A stretch of 64,000 nucleotides of DNA from Rhodocytophaga aerolata (GCF_030503435.1 NZ_JAUKPO010000001.1:558001-622000), one strand, 5' to 3'. Numbered from the stretch's first letter, positions 45,095-55,080 are shown. Program-made: numbers and translations. Notes: generated by a model from the letters alone, not told the origin.

Positions 45095-48000
45095 ATGCAT
45101 TTCCCTACGTATTTTTTATGTGTAGCTTTCTGGGTAAGTTGTGTCTTGTATTGCCATTCCTCAGCCGCACAGTTTACGCTGCTAAGCTCCAAGCAAACCG
45201 GTATTACCTTTAACAATCAGTTAACCGAAACAGAAACACAAAATGTGCTGCAATACGAGTACTTCTACAATGGCGGTGGTGTAGCCGTTGGTGACATAAA
45301 TAATGATGGCTTGCCCGACCTCTATTTTACCGGCAATATGGTGCCCGACCGGCTATACCTGAACCAGGGAAATTTGCAGTTTAAAGATATTACCCAAAAC
45401 TCCGGCATTAGCTTTGGAACCGGCTGGAAAACCGGAGTTACGCTGGTAGATATTAACACCGATGGCTGGCTGGATATCTACGTCTGCTATTCAGGAAACG
45501 GAGAACCCTACTATCGCCGCAACAAACTGTATATCAACAATAAGAATCTTACTTTTACTGAACAAGCGGCTCAGTATGGATTAGATCTGCCGACCCATAG
45601 TACACAAGCCGCTTTCTTTGATTACGATAAAGATGGCGACCTGGATTGCTACCTGATGAACCACAATATTAAGGACTTTAAGCGCTTTGATGCGGCTGCA
45701 GTAAAAGCCATGCGCGACGAATTTGCCGGCGACAGGCTCCTGCGCAACGAGGGTGGTAAGTTTACAGACGTAAGTGCCCAGGCTGGGATTAAAGGCAATC
45801 CGATAGGTTTTGGTTTGGGAATAGCTATTAGTGATATCAATGCCGATGGATGGCCGGATATCTATATCTCCAACGATTATATTGAGCAGGATTACCTGTA
45901 TATCAACAATGGGAATGGCACTTTCTCTGATAAGTTAACGGAGTCTGTTGGGCACCTGAGTTATTTCTCTATGGGCAATGAAATAGCGGATATTAATAAC
46001 GATGGATTTCCTGACATTTTTACCCTGGACATGCTGCCTGAAGATAACCGGCGCCAGAAGTTATTGTATGGACCAGAAAACTATGAGGTATACCAGAATA
46101 TGGTAAAAAATGGGTTTCATCACCAGATTATGCGCAACATGCTGCAACTTAATAATGGCAATGGTACCTTCAGCGAAATAGGCCAGCTGGCAGGAATATC
46201 TAATACGGACTGGAGCTGGGCACCTTTAATAGCTGATTTCGATAACGATGGATGGAAAGACTTGTTTATCACCAACGGCTACCTGCGCGACTATACAAAC
46301 ATGGACTTTATGAAGTTTTATGCCGATAAAGAGCTGAAAGCAGCGCAAGGAAGTCCAACTGCTATGATGGACATTGTCCGGGAAATGCCATCCTCACAGA
46401 CACAGAATTATTTTTTCCGGAACAATGGCCGCCTGCAATTCGAAAACAAAGGGAAGCAATGGGGCTTCGACCAGACGTTTCTCTCTAATGGCGCTGTATG
46501 TGCCGACCTGGATACAGACGGCGATCTGGAGATTATTACCAATAATGTTAATGCAGAAGCTGCCATTTACCGCAATGATGCCATGGCTAGGGAAAGCAAC
46601 TATCTGCAAGTACAGCTGGGAAATAACTTTTCAGCCGCTACTTATGGAGCTAAAGTATGGGTGCACACGAAAGAGACCAGGCAATACCAGGAGTATTATC
46701 CATCGCGTGGTTTTCAATCGTGTATGAATACGCCGCTGCATTTTGGCTTAGGAAAAGCAACTGTGGTAGATACCCTGAAAATTGAATGGCCAAACGGTAA
46801 GTATGAACTCCTTTGCAATATACCTGCCGGGCAGAAACTGGTAGTGGAGCCCGGAAAAGCAAATAAACCTTCCTCCCCGGCAAAATCAACTACCCATTTA
46901 TTTACGGCTGTTACCAAAGATACTGTTCCTTTTCTGCACCAGGAAGATGACTATAATGATTTCAAACGCCAGTTATTGATTCCCACTATGCTCTCTTATC
47001 AAGGCCCGCACCTGGCCCAGACAGATGTAAATAAAGATGGCTTACCAGACTTGTATATCGGCGGAGCCAAAGGGCAGGCAGGGGCTTTGTTACTGGGACA
47101 GAAAAACGGTTCCTGGCAAACTTCTCCGCAACCTGCTTTCCAGAGCGATTTGTTGCAGGAAGACACCGGGGCTTTGTTCTTTGATGCGGATAAAGACGGT
47201 GATATGGATTTGTATGTGGTGAGTGGTGGGTATGCCTACCTGGAACAAGATGTACTCTTGCAGGACAGATTATATCTTAACAATGGCAAAGGGAAATTTA
47301 CCCGTGCCCAAGAAAACCTGCCAATAGACCGCAGCAGCGATGGATGCGCCAAAGCCATTGACATAGATAAAGATGGCGACTTAGACTTATTCGTTGGTGG
47401 CCGGGTAATTCCAGGACGTTATCCGGAGCCTGCCAGCAGCCGTATTCTCCTGAACGATGGCAAGGGAAAATTTACCGATGGCACGTCTCAACTAGCCCCC
47501 TTTCTGGAAAAATTTGGCTTAGTCACCGATGCTGTGGTACTCGATGCAAACAAAGATGGATGGGATGATCTGGTAGTAGCCGGTGAGTGGATGCCTATCA
47601 CTGTTTTGCTTAATCACCAAGGAAAACTGCAAAACAATCAACCAGCTAATCAGTCTGTTGGTAAATCATATGGATGGTGGAATAAGCTGGTAGCAGAAGA
47701 TCTGGATAAGGATGGAGACCTGGATATTGTCGCTGGCAACGCCGGATGGAACTGCCAGATGAAACCTACCGAAAAAGAACCAGTTACGGTAGTCTACAGC
47801 GACTTTGACCAGAATGAAGCCATCGATCCTTTCGTATGTTATTATATCGGAGAAAAATCGTACCCGTTAGTAAACCGGGATGAAGCCTTAAACCAAGTGT
47901 TTGCCCTCCGCAGGAAATTTACTACCTATGCCTCCTATGCCGATGCCACTTTACAGGAAATGTTTACCCCGGAGCAACTGAAAAATGCCAGTACGTTACA

Positions 48001-48379
48001 GGCAACTACATTTAGCTCTGTTGTGCTAGAAAACAAGGGGGACGGCACGTTTAGTCCGCACGAACTTCCGGTAGAAGCACAGTTTGCTCCGGTCTATGGC
48101 ATTGCCCTGTTAGATATAGATAAAGATGGGCTGAAAGATCTTATTTTAGGAGGAAATCAAACCTATACCAGAATTAAGCTGGCCCGGATGGATGCTACCT
48201 ATGGAATGGTGTTCCGCAATGAAGGCAACTGTAGATTCGCTTACATACCTCAGTGGAAAAGTGGCCTGGCTGTCAAAGGCGATGTACGGGATATTACCGT
48301 AGTAAAAAACGGACCTCAGACATTTTTGCTATTTGGCAGAAATAATCAATCAATTAGTAGTTATTTAGTAAATCCATAA
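45095..48379 (+). CDS. Secreted VCBS/FG-GAP protein with an ASPIC/UnbV domain
   Basis: About 1094 residues from ATG 45095, which opens a signal peptide (MHFPTYFLCVAFWVSC, cut after SAAQ); the open frame begins 22 codons upstream at 45029 without signal character. FG-GAP calcium loops recur (DINNDGLPDLYFTGN, DYDKDGDLDCYLMN, DINADGWPDIYISN), then the ASPIC/UnbV domain near residue 510 (YYPSRGFQSCMNTPLHFGLG, IEWPNGKYELL), followed by a second set of FG-GAP loops. Such CRTAC1-like proteins are abundant in Bacteroidota next to SusC/SusD and haloperoxidase genes; the function is unknown. It precedes the haloperoxidase by 11 bases. Confidence 0.9.
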   Translation: MHFPTYFLCVAFWVSCVLYCHSSAAQFTLLSSKQTGITFNNQLTETETQNVLQYEYFYNGGGVAVGDINNDGLPDLYFTGNMVPDRLYLNQGNLQFKDITQNSGISFGTGWKTGVTLVDINTDGWLDIYVCYSGNGEPYYRRNKLYINNKNLTFTEQAAQYGLDLPTHSTQAAFFDYDKDGDLDCYLMNHNIKDFKRFDAAAVKAMRDEFAGDRLLRNEGGKFTDVSAQAGIKGNPIGFGLGIAISDINADGWPDIYISNDYIEQDYLYINNGNGTFSDKLTESVGHLSYFSMGNEIADINNDGFPDIFTLDMLPEDNRRQKLLYGPENYEVYQNMVKNGFHHQIMRNMLQLNNGNGTFSEIGQLAGISNTDWSWAPLIADFDNDGWKDLFITNGYLRDYTNMDFMKFYADKELKAAQGSPTAMMDIVREMPSSQTQNYFFRNNGRLQFENKGKQWGFDQTFLSNGAVCADLDTDGDLEIITNNVNAEAAIYRNDAMARESNYLQVQLGNNFSAATYGAKVWVHTKETRQYQEYYPSRGFQSCMNTPLHFGLGKATVVDTLKIEWPNGKYELLCNIPAGQKLVVEPGKANKPSSPAKSTTHLFTAVTKDTVPFLHQEDDYNDFKRQLLIPTMLSYQGPHLAQTDVNKDGLPDLYIGGAKGQAGALLLGQKNGSWQTSPQPAFQSDLLQEDTGALFFDADKDGDMDLYVVSGGYAYLEQDVLLQDRLYLNNGKGKFTRAQENLPIDRSSDGCAKAIDIDKDGDLDLFVGGRVIPGRYPEPASSRILLNDGKGKFTDGTSQLAPFLEKFGLVTDAVVLDANKDGWDDLVVAGEWMPITVLLNHQGKLQNNQPANQSVGKSYGWWNKLVAEDLDKDGDLDIVAGNAGWNCQMKPTEKEPVTVVYSDFDQNEAIDPFVCYYIGEKSYPLVNRDEALNQVFALRRKFTTYASYADATLQEMFTPEQLKNASTLQATTFSSVVLENKGDGTFSPHELPVEAQFAPVYGIALLDIDKDGLKDLILGGNQTYTRIKLARMDATYGMVFRNEGNCRFAYIPQWKSGLAVKGDVRDITVVKNGPQTFLLFGRNNQSISSYLVNP

Positions 48380-48390
48380 GTATACAACCC

Positions 48391-49716
48391 ATGAAATGGA
48401 TAGTTACCTGTCTGCTTTTTATTTCCACCATAGTGGCAAAAGGAGACATTTTTTCTGAGCCTTATGTAACCAAGACGGATGCCCAGGCCTATGTGCAGAC
48501 ATTAAAAAAATTAACGGATGTAATGGTAGGGGATGTAACCGGACCTTGTGCAGCGGCCAGGTATTATGCCTATGCGAATATGGCAGCCTATGAAGTTATT
48601 TACCAGCAGGCCCGGCCGGCACAATATGTTTCGTTTGCTGGTTTACTAAAAGATTATCCGGGTTTCTCCACCGTTAAACCTTCCCAACCCATTAATGTAG
48701 AGCTAGCCAGTTTATATGCCGTGGTTCGGGCTGGTGAAGAACTATTGCCTTCCGGATTTACCTTAGAAAACGCCCGTCATCAATTAGTAAAAGAAGCAGG
48801 TGGCAACCTTTCTCCAGCCATTATCGAAGCCTCCTGTGCGTATGCCGATAGTATTGTAAAAGGAATTGTGAAGTATGCGGCCAGAGATGGCTATGTAAAA
48901 ACAAGCGGCTATATGCGGTATACCCCGTTTAAAGAGGCAGGCTCATGGCAACCTACCCCACCAGGATATATGGAAGCCTACGAGCCGCACTGGGGAAGCT
49001 TACGTCCATTTTTGTTAGACAGTGCCACTCAATTTCCTCCGGCGGCTCCCGTGGCTTACAACCAGCAAAAAAACTCAGGCTTTTATAAACTAGCCAAAGA
49101 AGTACAGGAAGTTACCAGCAAATTGAGCCAGGAACAAATTCATATTGCCAACTTCTGGGATTGCAACCCATTTTTTCTGAACCAGAAAGGCCATATCAGT
49201 TTTGCAACAAAAAAGATTTCTCCGGGAGGCCACTGGATGGGTATTACCGGGATTGCCTGTACACAAAAACAATTATCTCTGGCGGAGACCATCCGCTGGC
49301 ATGCCCTGGTAGGCATTACTATGTCAGATGCATTTATTTCCTGCTGGAAAGAAAAATTCCGCAGCAACCGCATACGTCCCGAAACCTTTATCAATACCCA
49401 TGTAGACCCAGACTGGCGGCCTTTGCTGCAAACGCCTCCTTTTCCAGAATATACCAGCGGCCATAGTGTGGTATCCAGTGCCGTTTCTACACTGCTTACT
49501 ACCCTGGCAGGCGAAAACTTTGCCTATACCGATATAACCGAAGTGGAATTTGGCGTACCGGCCAGGTCGTTTACGTCATTCAAGCAGGCAGCCCAGGAAG
49601 CAGCCATTTCACGTCTCTACGGGGGTATTCACTACCGGGATGCGATAGATAATGGCTTGGTACAAGGAAAGCAAATTGGTAACTATGTCGTGCAACGGTT
49701 AAAGCTGAAACAATAG
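48391..49716 (+). CDS. Vanadium-dependent haloperoxidase / PAP2-superfamily protein
   Basis: 441 residues. All vanadate ligands of the haloperoxidase/acid phosphatase site are in place: Lys322 and Arg329 in KFRSNRIRP (seven apart, as in Curvularia chloroperoxidase), Ser356-Gly357-His358 in EYTSGHSVV, and Arg408 and His414 in SRLYGGIHYRDA (six apart). A signal-like N-terminus (IVTCLLFISTIVAKG) predicts export. The long helical N-terminal half favours the haloperoxidase branch over simple PAP2 phosphatases, but halide oxidation versus phosphatase activity cannot be settled by sequence. It is co-transcribed with the ASPIC protein. Confidence 0.85.
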   Translation: MKWIVTCLLFISTIVAKGDIFSEPYVTKTDAQAYVQTLKKLTDVMVGDVTGPCAAARYYAYANMAAYEVIYQQARPAQYVSFAGLLKDYPGFSTVKPSQPINVELASLYAVVRAGEELLPSGFTLENARHQLVKEAGGNLSPAIIEASCAYADSIVKGIVKYAARDGYVKTSGYMRYTPFKEAGSWQPTPPGYMEAYEPHWGSLRPFLLDSATQFPPAAPVAYNQQKNSGFYKLAKEVQEVTSKLSQEQIHIANFWDCNPFFLNQKGHISFATKKISPGGHWMGITGIACTQKQLSLAETIRWHALVGITMSDAFISCWKEKFRSNRIRPETFINTHVDPDWRPLLQTPPFPEYTSGHSVVSSAVSTLLTTLAGENFAYTDITEVEFGVPARSFTSFKQAAQEAAISRLYGGIHYRDAIDNGLVQGKQIGNYVVQRLKLKQ

Positions 49717-49730
49717 ATAACACCTGTCAT

Positions 49731-50972
49731 ATGATCACAAGCCCAACCACTAGTTCCGTTCCACCCATTATAAAGGATGGCGTGCTACAGCCTGCCGCTA
49801 ACCGTATCGCCTCAATTGATATTCTCCGGGCCATTACCATGGTTTTGATGATTTTTGTAAATGACCTGTGGTCTTTGCAGAATATTCCCCTTTGGCTGGA
49901 ACACGTCTCGTATGAAGCGGATGGAATGGGTTTGGCCGATACCATCTTTCCGGCATTTCTTTTTATCGTGGGTATGTCTATTCCTTTTGCTATTGCTAAC
50001 CGCCGCAAAAAGGGAGATACCCTTCCACAGCTCTTATTTCACATTGCCAGCCGGACGGTAGCCTTACTGGTTATGGGTGTGTTTCTGGTGAACGGGGAAA
50101 ACATAAATGCCCAAGCCACCGGTATGCCGCGTGTAGTCTGGTATAGCCTTTCCTGCCTGTCTTTTATCCTGATCTGGAATGTGTATTCGGATTCGGTGGC
50201 TCCCTGGCTGAAAAAAACACTACAAGGAATAGGTATCTGCATTTTGTTGGCACTTGCCTTTATTTACCGGGGCGGAGAATCAACAAACGAGTTAGTAGGT
50301 TTCTCTACCTTCTGGTGGGGAATTTTAGGCTTAATCGGCTGGTCGTATCTGGTAAGCGCCTTGGTAACTGCTTTGGCTGGTAAAAACTACTATGTGATCC
50401 TAGGTGCCTGGGTACTGTTTTGTATAATAAGTATGCTGGCAAATGCAAAAATGATTCCCGATGCCTTCAATTTTATTCCCGGTGCCATTCGTGGGGGTAC
50501 ATTAGTAGCTCTTACCCTGGGTGGTGTATTGATAAGCCTATTGCTCACTTACCTGAATAAACAACCGGCACGGTCAAAGCTACTCATAGCCTTACTCCTC
50601 ATAGCTGCTGGCTTACTACTTTTCGGATTTTACACCCGGACTTTCTGGGGCATTTCAAAGCTCCGGGCTACGCCTGCCTGGTTGTTTATTTGCAGTGCTC
50701 TTACTATTACTACTTTTGTAGCCATTTACTGGCTTGCCGACTTGCGCAAAAAAGCCCATTGGTTCAGCTTCATAAAACCAGCCGGAACCGATACATTGCT
50801 TTGTTACCTGATGCCTTATTTTGCTTATGCAGCCGTGACTTTACTTGGCATTCATTGGCCTGAATGGATGCTAAGCGGCAATGTTGGCCTACTGAAGTCA
50901 TTTACCTTTGCTTTGCTCTGCGTATGGGTTACTGGCATCTTAAGCCGTAATGGAATACGCCTGAGGTTATAA
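49731..50972 (+). CDS. DUF5009-type multipass membrane protein (HGSNAT-like acyltransferase)
   Basis: 413 residues with about 10-11 hydrophobic helices. Near residue 22 is RIASIDILRAITMVLMIFVN, the start pattern of the heparan-alpha-glucosaminide N-acetyltransferase-like family, followed by ADTIFPAFLFIVGMSIPFAI, its second conserved region. Members are thought to carry acetyl groups across the membrane onto glycan amines or hydroxyls, but few are tested. It starts 14 bases after the haloperoxidase stop, so it belongs to the same operon, and it precedes a GH20-like gene; together these would fit modification and cleavage of an amino-sugar glycan. Confidence 0.85.
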   Translation: MITSPTTSSVPPIIKDGVLQPAANRIASIDILRAITMVLMIFVNDLWSLQNIPLWLEHVSYEADGMGLADTIFPAFLFIVGMSIPFAIANRRKKGDTLPQLLFHIASRTVALLVMGVFLVNGENINAQATGMPRVVWYSLSCLSFILIWNVYSDSVAPWLKKTLQGIGICILLALAFIYRGGESTNELVGFSTFWWGILGLIGWSYLVSALVTALAGKNYYVILGAWVLFCIISMLANAKMIPDAFNFIPGAIRGGTLVALTLGGVLISLLLTYLNKQPARSKLLIALLLIAAGLLLFGFYTRTFWGISKLRATPAWLFICSALTITTFVAIYWLADLRKKAHWFSFIKPAGTDTLLCYLMPYFAYAAVTLLGIHWPEWMLSGNVGLLKSFTFALLCVWVTGILSRNGIRLRL

Positions 50973-51044
50973 AGTGCCAGGTTTGTTAACCTCCATACTA
51001 TTATCACGACTTTACCTAAACATAACTACTACGGCTTTCTATTT

Positions 51045-52199
51045 ATGAAACATCACCTTACCTCTACCCTACTTACCTTTATTTTTGTAATCCTTTTTTC
51101 ATCTCAGCTTTTTGCACAATCCGGCCTCGATACCTTGTTGCAGGTCCGCGGATTTTGTATTGCCGCCCCCAGGCCCAACGGCGTAGATTCATTTGTAGAG
51201 TTTATAGAGAAAGAACTGGCTCCCAGAAAAGTAAATACCTTAATCCTGCGGGTAGATTTTAATTATCAGTTCGAAAGCCATCCGGAGTTAAGAGATTCAG
51301 TAGCCTTATCTAAAGCGGATGCTAAAAAGATAGTAAATGCGAGTAAGAAACACAATATCCGCCTGATTCCGCAGATAAACTTACTGGGCCATCAATCATG
51401 GGCAAACACTACATATAATCTGTTGCGGGTATATCCCGATTTTGACGAAACGCCACATGTAAAGATGCCTGCTACCTATAAATGGCCTAATGAAGATGGC
51501 TTATACTGCAAAAGTTATTGTCCTTTGCATCCGGGTGTGCATAAAGTAGTTTTTGCCCTGATGGATGAAATTGTAGACGTATTCGAGACGGATGCCTTTC
51601 ATGCCGGGATGGATGAAGTATTTTACATCGGAGACGACAAGTGCCCCCGCTGTTCTGGCCATAACAAAGCTGAACTTTTTGCCGGAGAAGTACGAAAAAT
51701 CCACGACCATCTAGCGTTAAAAAACCGGGAACTATGGATATGGGGCGACCGTCTGCTGGATGGAAAAACTACCGGTTTAGGAATCTGGGAAGCCAGCTTC
51801 AACAATACCCATCAAGCCATTGATCTGATCCCTAAAAGCGTAGTCATCTGCGACTGGCATTACGAACGCCCCGACCAGACAGCTGTATATTTTGCCATGA
51901 AGGGTTTCCGGGTAATTACGTGTCCCTGGCGCAAACCCCAGATTGCCGTAAGCCAGGTAGACGATATGGTCCGGTTCCGCACAGCTGCCACCAAGGAGAT
52001 GAAAGGACGTTTTTATGGGATGATGCAAACGGTATGGTCTGGCCCCGATCAATTTTTAGATGGCTACTATGGCAGAAAAACAGATGATACAGCCGGAGAG
52101 AATACGCCCTGGAACACCTTCCGGACCATGTATACTAAGATAAATTCTTTGGAAAACCCTTCTACAGAGAAATCAAAAAAATCAGCTAAGAAGAAATAG
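51045..52199 (+). CDS. GH20-like glycoside hydrolase (putative beta-N-acetylhexosaminidase fold)
   Basis: 384 residues. Signal peptide ending LFAQ near residue 24. The TIM-barrel shows family-20 features: LIPQINLLGHQSW (conserved His after strand 3) and HAGMDEVFYIGDD with the Asp190-Glu191 pair of the substrate-assisted mechanism. It lacks the usual N-terminal beta-domain of hexosaminidases and is shorter, so the substrate may differ. Two CxxC-like Cys residues (CPRCSG) follow the catalytic pair. The tail is Lys- and Ser-rich. It lies 72 bases downstream of the DUF5009 gene in the same orientation. Confidence 0.82.
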   Translation: MKHHLTSTLLTFIFVILFSSQLFAQSGLDTLLQVRGFCIAAPRPNGVDSFVEFIEKELAPRKVNTLILRVDFNYQFESHPELRDSVALSKADAKKIVNASKKHNIRLIPQINLLGHQSWANTTYNLLRVYPDFDETPHVKMPATYKWPNEDGLYCKSYCPLHPGVHKVVFALMDEIVDVFETDAFHAGMDEVFYIGDDKCPRCSGHNKAELFAGEVRKIHDHLALKNRELWIWGDRLLDGKTTGLGIWEASFNNTHQAIDLIPKSVVICDWHYERPDQTAVYFAMKGFRVITCPWRKPQIAVSQVDDMVRFRTAATKEMKGRFYGMMQTVWSGPDQFLDGYYGRKTDDTAGENTPWNTFRTMYTKINSLENPSTEKSKKSAKKK

Positions 52200-52249
52200 A
52201 TTTTAGCACCCACTTCAGAACAATATTTTGTTTTGTAAGCACTTGAATC

Positions 52250-52816
52250 ATGAAAATAGGAAACATACTTATATTTATTTTGCTAGCTTTTTTATTATTT
52301 ACTAGTTGTTACTGTGATGCTCCAGAAACAGGATTAGTAAAGATATCTCCTTCAGCACGAGCCTGGATAAGTTACCACCCTGAACAAAGCTTAATTTTTG
52401 CAAGGCCATTTGGCCAACCCGATGTATTGCAAGTAATTCAGTATACAGATTCGGTTGAGAATTATATAGTCGGTGACGAATGCCCGGATGGAATGCAAGA
52501 GGTCATTCGTGCATTGATCAGCAGTACCACCTTAAATGATACCATCCGTATTGAAATAATTAATCAGCGAATCAATATTCATAAAGATATCATTAGCCTT
52601 ACGTATTTGGTTGATGATAAGCTGATTTTTCCCAAAGATCAACCTGGCAATTATGCTTTGTTAGATTCGGTAGTTTTGGCAGGCAAAACTTTTTCTCAGG
52701 TATTAAAAGCAAGGTGCTTATCTTGTGATCAGGAGAAAGTAACAGAACTGTATGTAGCAAAAGAAACTGGGCTGATAGGATATGTAAAAAACAGGGAATT
52801 GTGGACACTACAATAA
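52250..52816 (+). CDS. Lipoprotein of unknown function
   Basis: 188 residues. Lipobox FTSC places the lipidated Cys at residue 20 after a classic hydrophobic signal. The mature part is predicted mixed alpha/beta with no motif I recognise; Cys residues at ECPD and CLSCDQEK could bind metal or form disulfides. The base composition is more AT-rich than in neighbouring enzymes. It follows the GH20-like gene by 50 bases, but an operon link is uncertain. Confidence 0.7.
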   Translation: MKIGNILIFILLAFLLFTSCYCDAPETGLVKISPSARAWISYHPEQSLIFARPFGQPDVLQVIQYTDSVENYIVGDECPDGMQEVIRALISSTTLNDTIRIEIINQRINIHKDIISLTYLVDDKLIFPKDQPGNYALLDSVVLAGKTFSQVLKARCLSCDQEKVTELYVAKETGLIGYVKNRELWTLQ

Positions 52817-52930
52817 CATCTGCTTACAATACTACTCTAAGCCGACAACTAGGCCACTCTAGCAGAAATCAATGCAAGAAACCATAGTTTCAGTTGGTGC
52901 AATCCATATTTTCCCAGGCTTTTTTACGTG

Positions 52931-52957
52931 TTTGTTCGCACAGCATTTTTATCTTTA
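52931..52957 (+). promoter_or_regulatory. Possible promoter of the first sugar isomerase/epimerase gene
   Basis: TTTG at 52931 and TATCTTTA at 52950 (seven of eight match to TAnnTTTG) with 15 bases between, shorter than usual. It lies 54 bases before the start codon at 53012. Confidence 0.28.
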
Positions 52958-53011
52958 GGCTTTCTTTTATATTTTTTCACTCATTTACCTTAAACCTATA
53001 CCAGTAAACAA

Positions 53012-53977
53012 ATGGCAAACAGACGATTTTTTTTGAAACATACCGGAGCTCTCGCCTTAGGCACGCTGCTTTTTCCCGCCTGTAGTAGCGAAACCAAGAA
53101 TGAAACCACCCAAACGGCGGATACCACCGCTGCCGCCACTTCCACTACTCAAACCACTTCCGCTACCGGAAATTTAGGTCCAGTTGGCTTACAGCTGTAT
53201 TCTGTAAAAGATGTTATTGAAGGTGATTTAAAGGGTATTTTACAACAGCTGGCAACTATTGGCTATAAAGAAGTAGAATCATACCCAGGCCAGAAGGGGC
53301 ATTACTTTGGCTACACGCCTGAAGAATTCAAAACAATGCTCAGCGACATGGGCTTAACTCTGGTTAGCAGCCATTTTGGCTCAGGCAGCCGCGATGGAAA
53401 AAAAGTAGACACCTGGCAGCAAGCTACTTTGTTACAGAATTTTGAAGCCTTGGTGGAGCAAGCTGCTAAAACCGGACAGAAATACCTTACCTGTTCGTCT
53501 ATAAGCGAAGGCCTGCACAAAACACAGGATGACCTGAAACGGACAGCCGAACTATTTAACAAAGCCGGAGAAAGCTGCAAAAAAGCCGGTATGCAGTTCG
53601 CTTACCACAACCACGCCTTTGAATTTGAGAAAGTAGGCAATGCCGTAAAACTGGATTACCTGATAGAAAATACCGATCCGGAGAATGTAAAATACGAACT
53701 GGATCTATTCTGGGTAGTAGCCGGTGGCCAGGACCCAATTGCGTACCTGAATAGATATCCAAACCGATTCCCTCTGGGCCATGTAAAAGATATGGACAAA
53801 GCAGACAAAACTAAAAATACTGAAATCGGCTCTGGCTCTATTAACTATCAGCAAATACTGGATGTAGCGAAAGAAAAAGGCATGCAACACTTTTTTGTTG
53901 AGCAGGAAAGTTTTACCCGCCCTTCTATGGAAAGCATGAAAATGAATTACGACTACTTATCTAAACTAACTGTATAA
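53012..53977 (+). CDS. Exported xylose-isomerase-like sugar phosphate isomerase/epimerase, lipoprotein type
   Basis: 321 residues. The N-terminus NRRFFLKHTGALALGTLLFP looks Tat-like (the NRRFF pattern) and ends in a lipobox (FPAC, Cys24). A low-complexity Thr/Ala/Ser linker runs to about residue 50. The catalytic TIM barrel starts PVGLQLYSVKDVIEGD and shows the Glu in GYKEVESYPG, YHNHAFEFE (His and Glu), ELDLFWVVAGGQDP and HVKDMDK (His), metal ligands of the AP-endonuclease-2/xylose isomerase superfamily. It is a paralogue of the next gene. It acts outside the cytoplasm; the substrate is unknown. Confidence 0.88.
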   Translation: MANRRFFLKHTGALALGTLLFPACSSETKNETTQTADTTAAATSTTQTTSATGNLGPVGLQLYSVKDVIEGDLKGILQQLATIGYKEVESYPGQKGHYFGYTPEEFKTMLSDMGLTLVSSHFGSGSRDGKKVDTWQQATLLQNFEALVEQAAKTGQKYLTCSSISEGLHKTQDDLKRTAELFNKAGESCKKAGMQFAYHNHAFEFEKVGNAVKLDYLIENTDPENVKYELDLFWVVAGGQDPIAYLNRYPNRFPLGHVKDMDKADKTKNTEIGSGSINYQQILDVAKEKGMQHFFVEQESFTRPSMESMKMNYDYLSKLTV

Positions 53978-53990
53978 ATTATAAGTAACT

Positions 53991-54046
53991 TCCTGACAGT
54001 TATTGCGTTATCTATTTTTTAATAATGCAATAGGTGTCAGGATTTT
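53991..54046 (+). terminator. Rho-independent terminator between the two sugar epimerase paralogues
   Basis: A 21-base arm (53991-54011, starting TCCTGACA) pairs with 54022-54042 with only two mismatches and one G-U pair; the loop is T-rich and TTTTG follows. This implies that the two paralogues are transcribed separately. Confidence 0.8.
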
Positions 54047-54128
54047 GCATAATTTTCTTAGGATAATGCACTTTTCATAGAAGTATCGTATCTTCAAGGC
54101 TACATTAATTTTTAATCCAACACCCATT

Positions 54129-55019
54129 ATGTCATCCTCTAAAAAAGTATCGCGGAATCAATTTCTGAAAATAAGTGCATTAGCCCTATCGGGTTCTCTG
54201 CTTGCCAGCTTTGATACATTCGGCAAAACGCAGCGTAACGTAGGACTTCAACTCTATACCCTGCGCAACGAGCTTCCTAAAGACCTGGAGGGAACCCTGA
54301 AAAAGGTAGCAGACATTGGTTACAAAGAAGTAGAACTCTTCGGCTACAGTGATGGAAAGTACTTCGGCAAAACACCTAAAGAATTCAAGGCAATACTGAA
54401 GGGTTTAGGCCTTTCAGCCCCAAGCGGCCATTACACTACCGGTAAAACCATGCCTGCCGCCAAAGGCACCCTCACCAACGACTGGAAACGGGCCGTAGAC
54501 GATGCCGCCGAACTGGGCCAGAAATACATGATCTGTGCCTTCCTGTTTCCGGATGAACGCAAAACCCTGGACGATTATAAACGCCATGCCGAATTATTCA
54601 ATAAATCAGCAGAAATTTGTAAGCAAGGCGGTATTCAATTCGGCTACCATAACCACGATTTTGAATTTGTAGAACTGGAAGGCCAGGTGCCCTTCGACAT
54701 ATTGTTGAAGCAAACAGATCCTAAGATGGTACAGATGGAACTGGACTTATACTGGGTTGCTTTTGCCGGAAAAGATCCGGTTCAGTTATTTCAGCAAAGC
54801 CCAGGCCGCTTCCCAATGTGGCATGTAAAAGATATGGAGAAAAGTGCTGAAAGAACCTTTGCCGAAGTAGGTACCGGTTCTATTGATTTTCAGCGGATTT
54901 TCGATGCTGCCAAAACAGCCGGGTTGAAACATTTCTTTGTAGAGCAAGATCAGACCAAAGGACCTGCCATAGAAGCCATTACTACTAGTTTTAACAATGT
55001 AAAGAAGTTAAAAATCTAA
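54129..55019 (+). CDS. Exported xylose-isomerase-like sugar phosphate isomerase/epimerase (second copy)
   Basis: 296 residues. The N-terminus SRNQFLKISALALSGSLLAS resembles a Tat or Sec signal without a lipobox Cys. The TIM barrel follows at once (NVGLQLYTLRNELPKD) and keeps the same motif order as the neighbour: GYKEVELFGY, YHNHDFEFVE, ELDLYWVAFAGKDP, WHVKDMEK and FFVEQDQ. Identity with the first copy is evident along the barrel, indicating tandem duplication; the linker was lost or gained. Both probably act on periplasmic sugars or inositols, with the substrate unknown. Confidence 0.88.
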   Translation: MSSSKKVSRNQFLKISALALSGSLLASFDTFGKTQRNVGLQLYTLRNELPKDLEGTLKKVADIGYKEVELFGYSDGKYFGKTPKEFKAILKGLGLSAPSGHYTTGKTMPAAKGTLTNDWKRAVDDAAELGQKYMICAFLFPDERKTLDDYKRHAELFNKSAEICKQGGIQFGYHNHDFEFVELEGQVPFDILLKQTDPKMVQMELDLYWVAFAGKDPVQLFQQSPGRFPMWHVKDMEKSAERTFAEVGTGSIDFQRIFDAAKTAGLKHFFVEQDQTKGPAIEAITTSFNNVKKLKI

Positions 55020-55080
55020 CTTTGCCTTGTTCCAACTTTCAGGCAAGCAGCTTTACATAGGTATATACCTGAATAGATCA

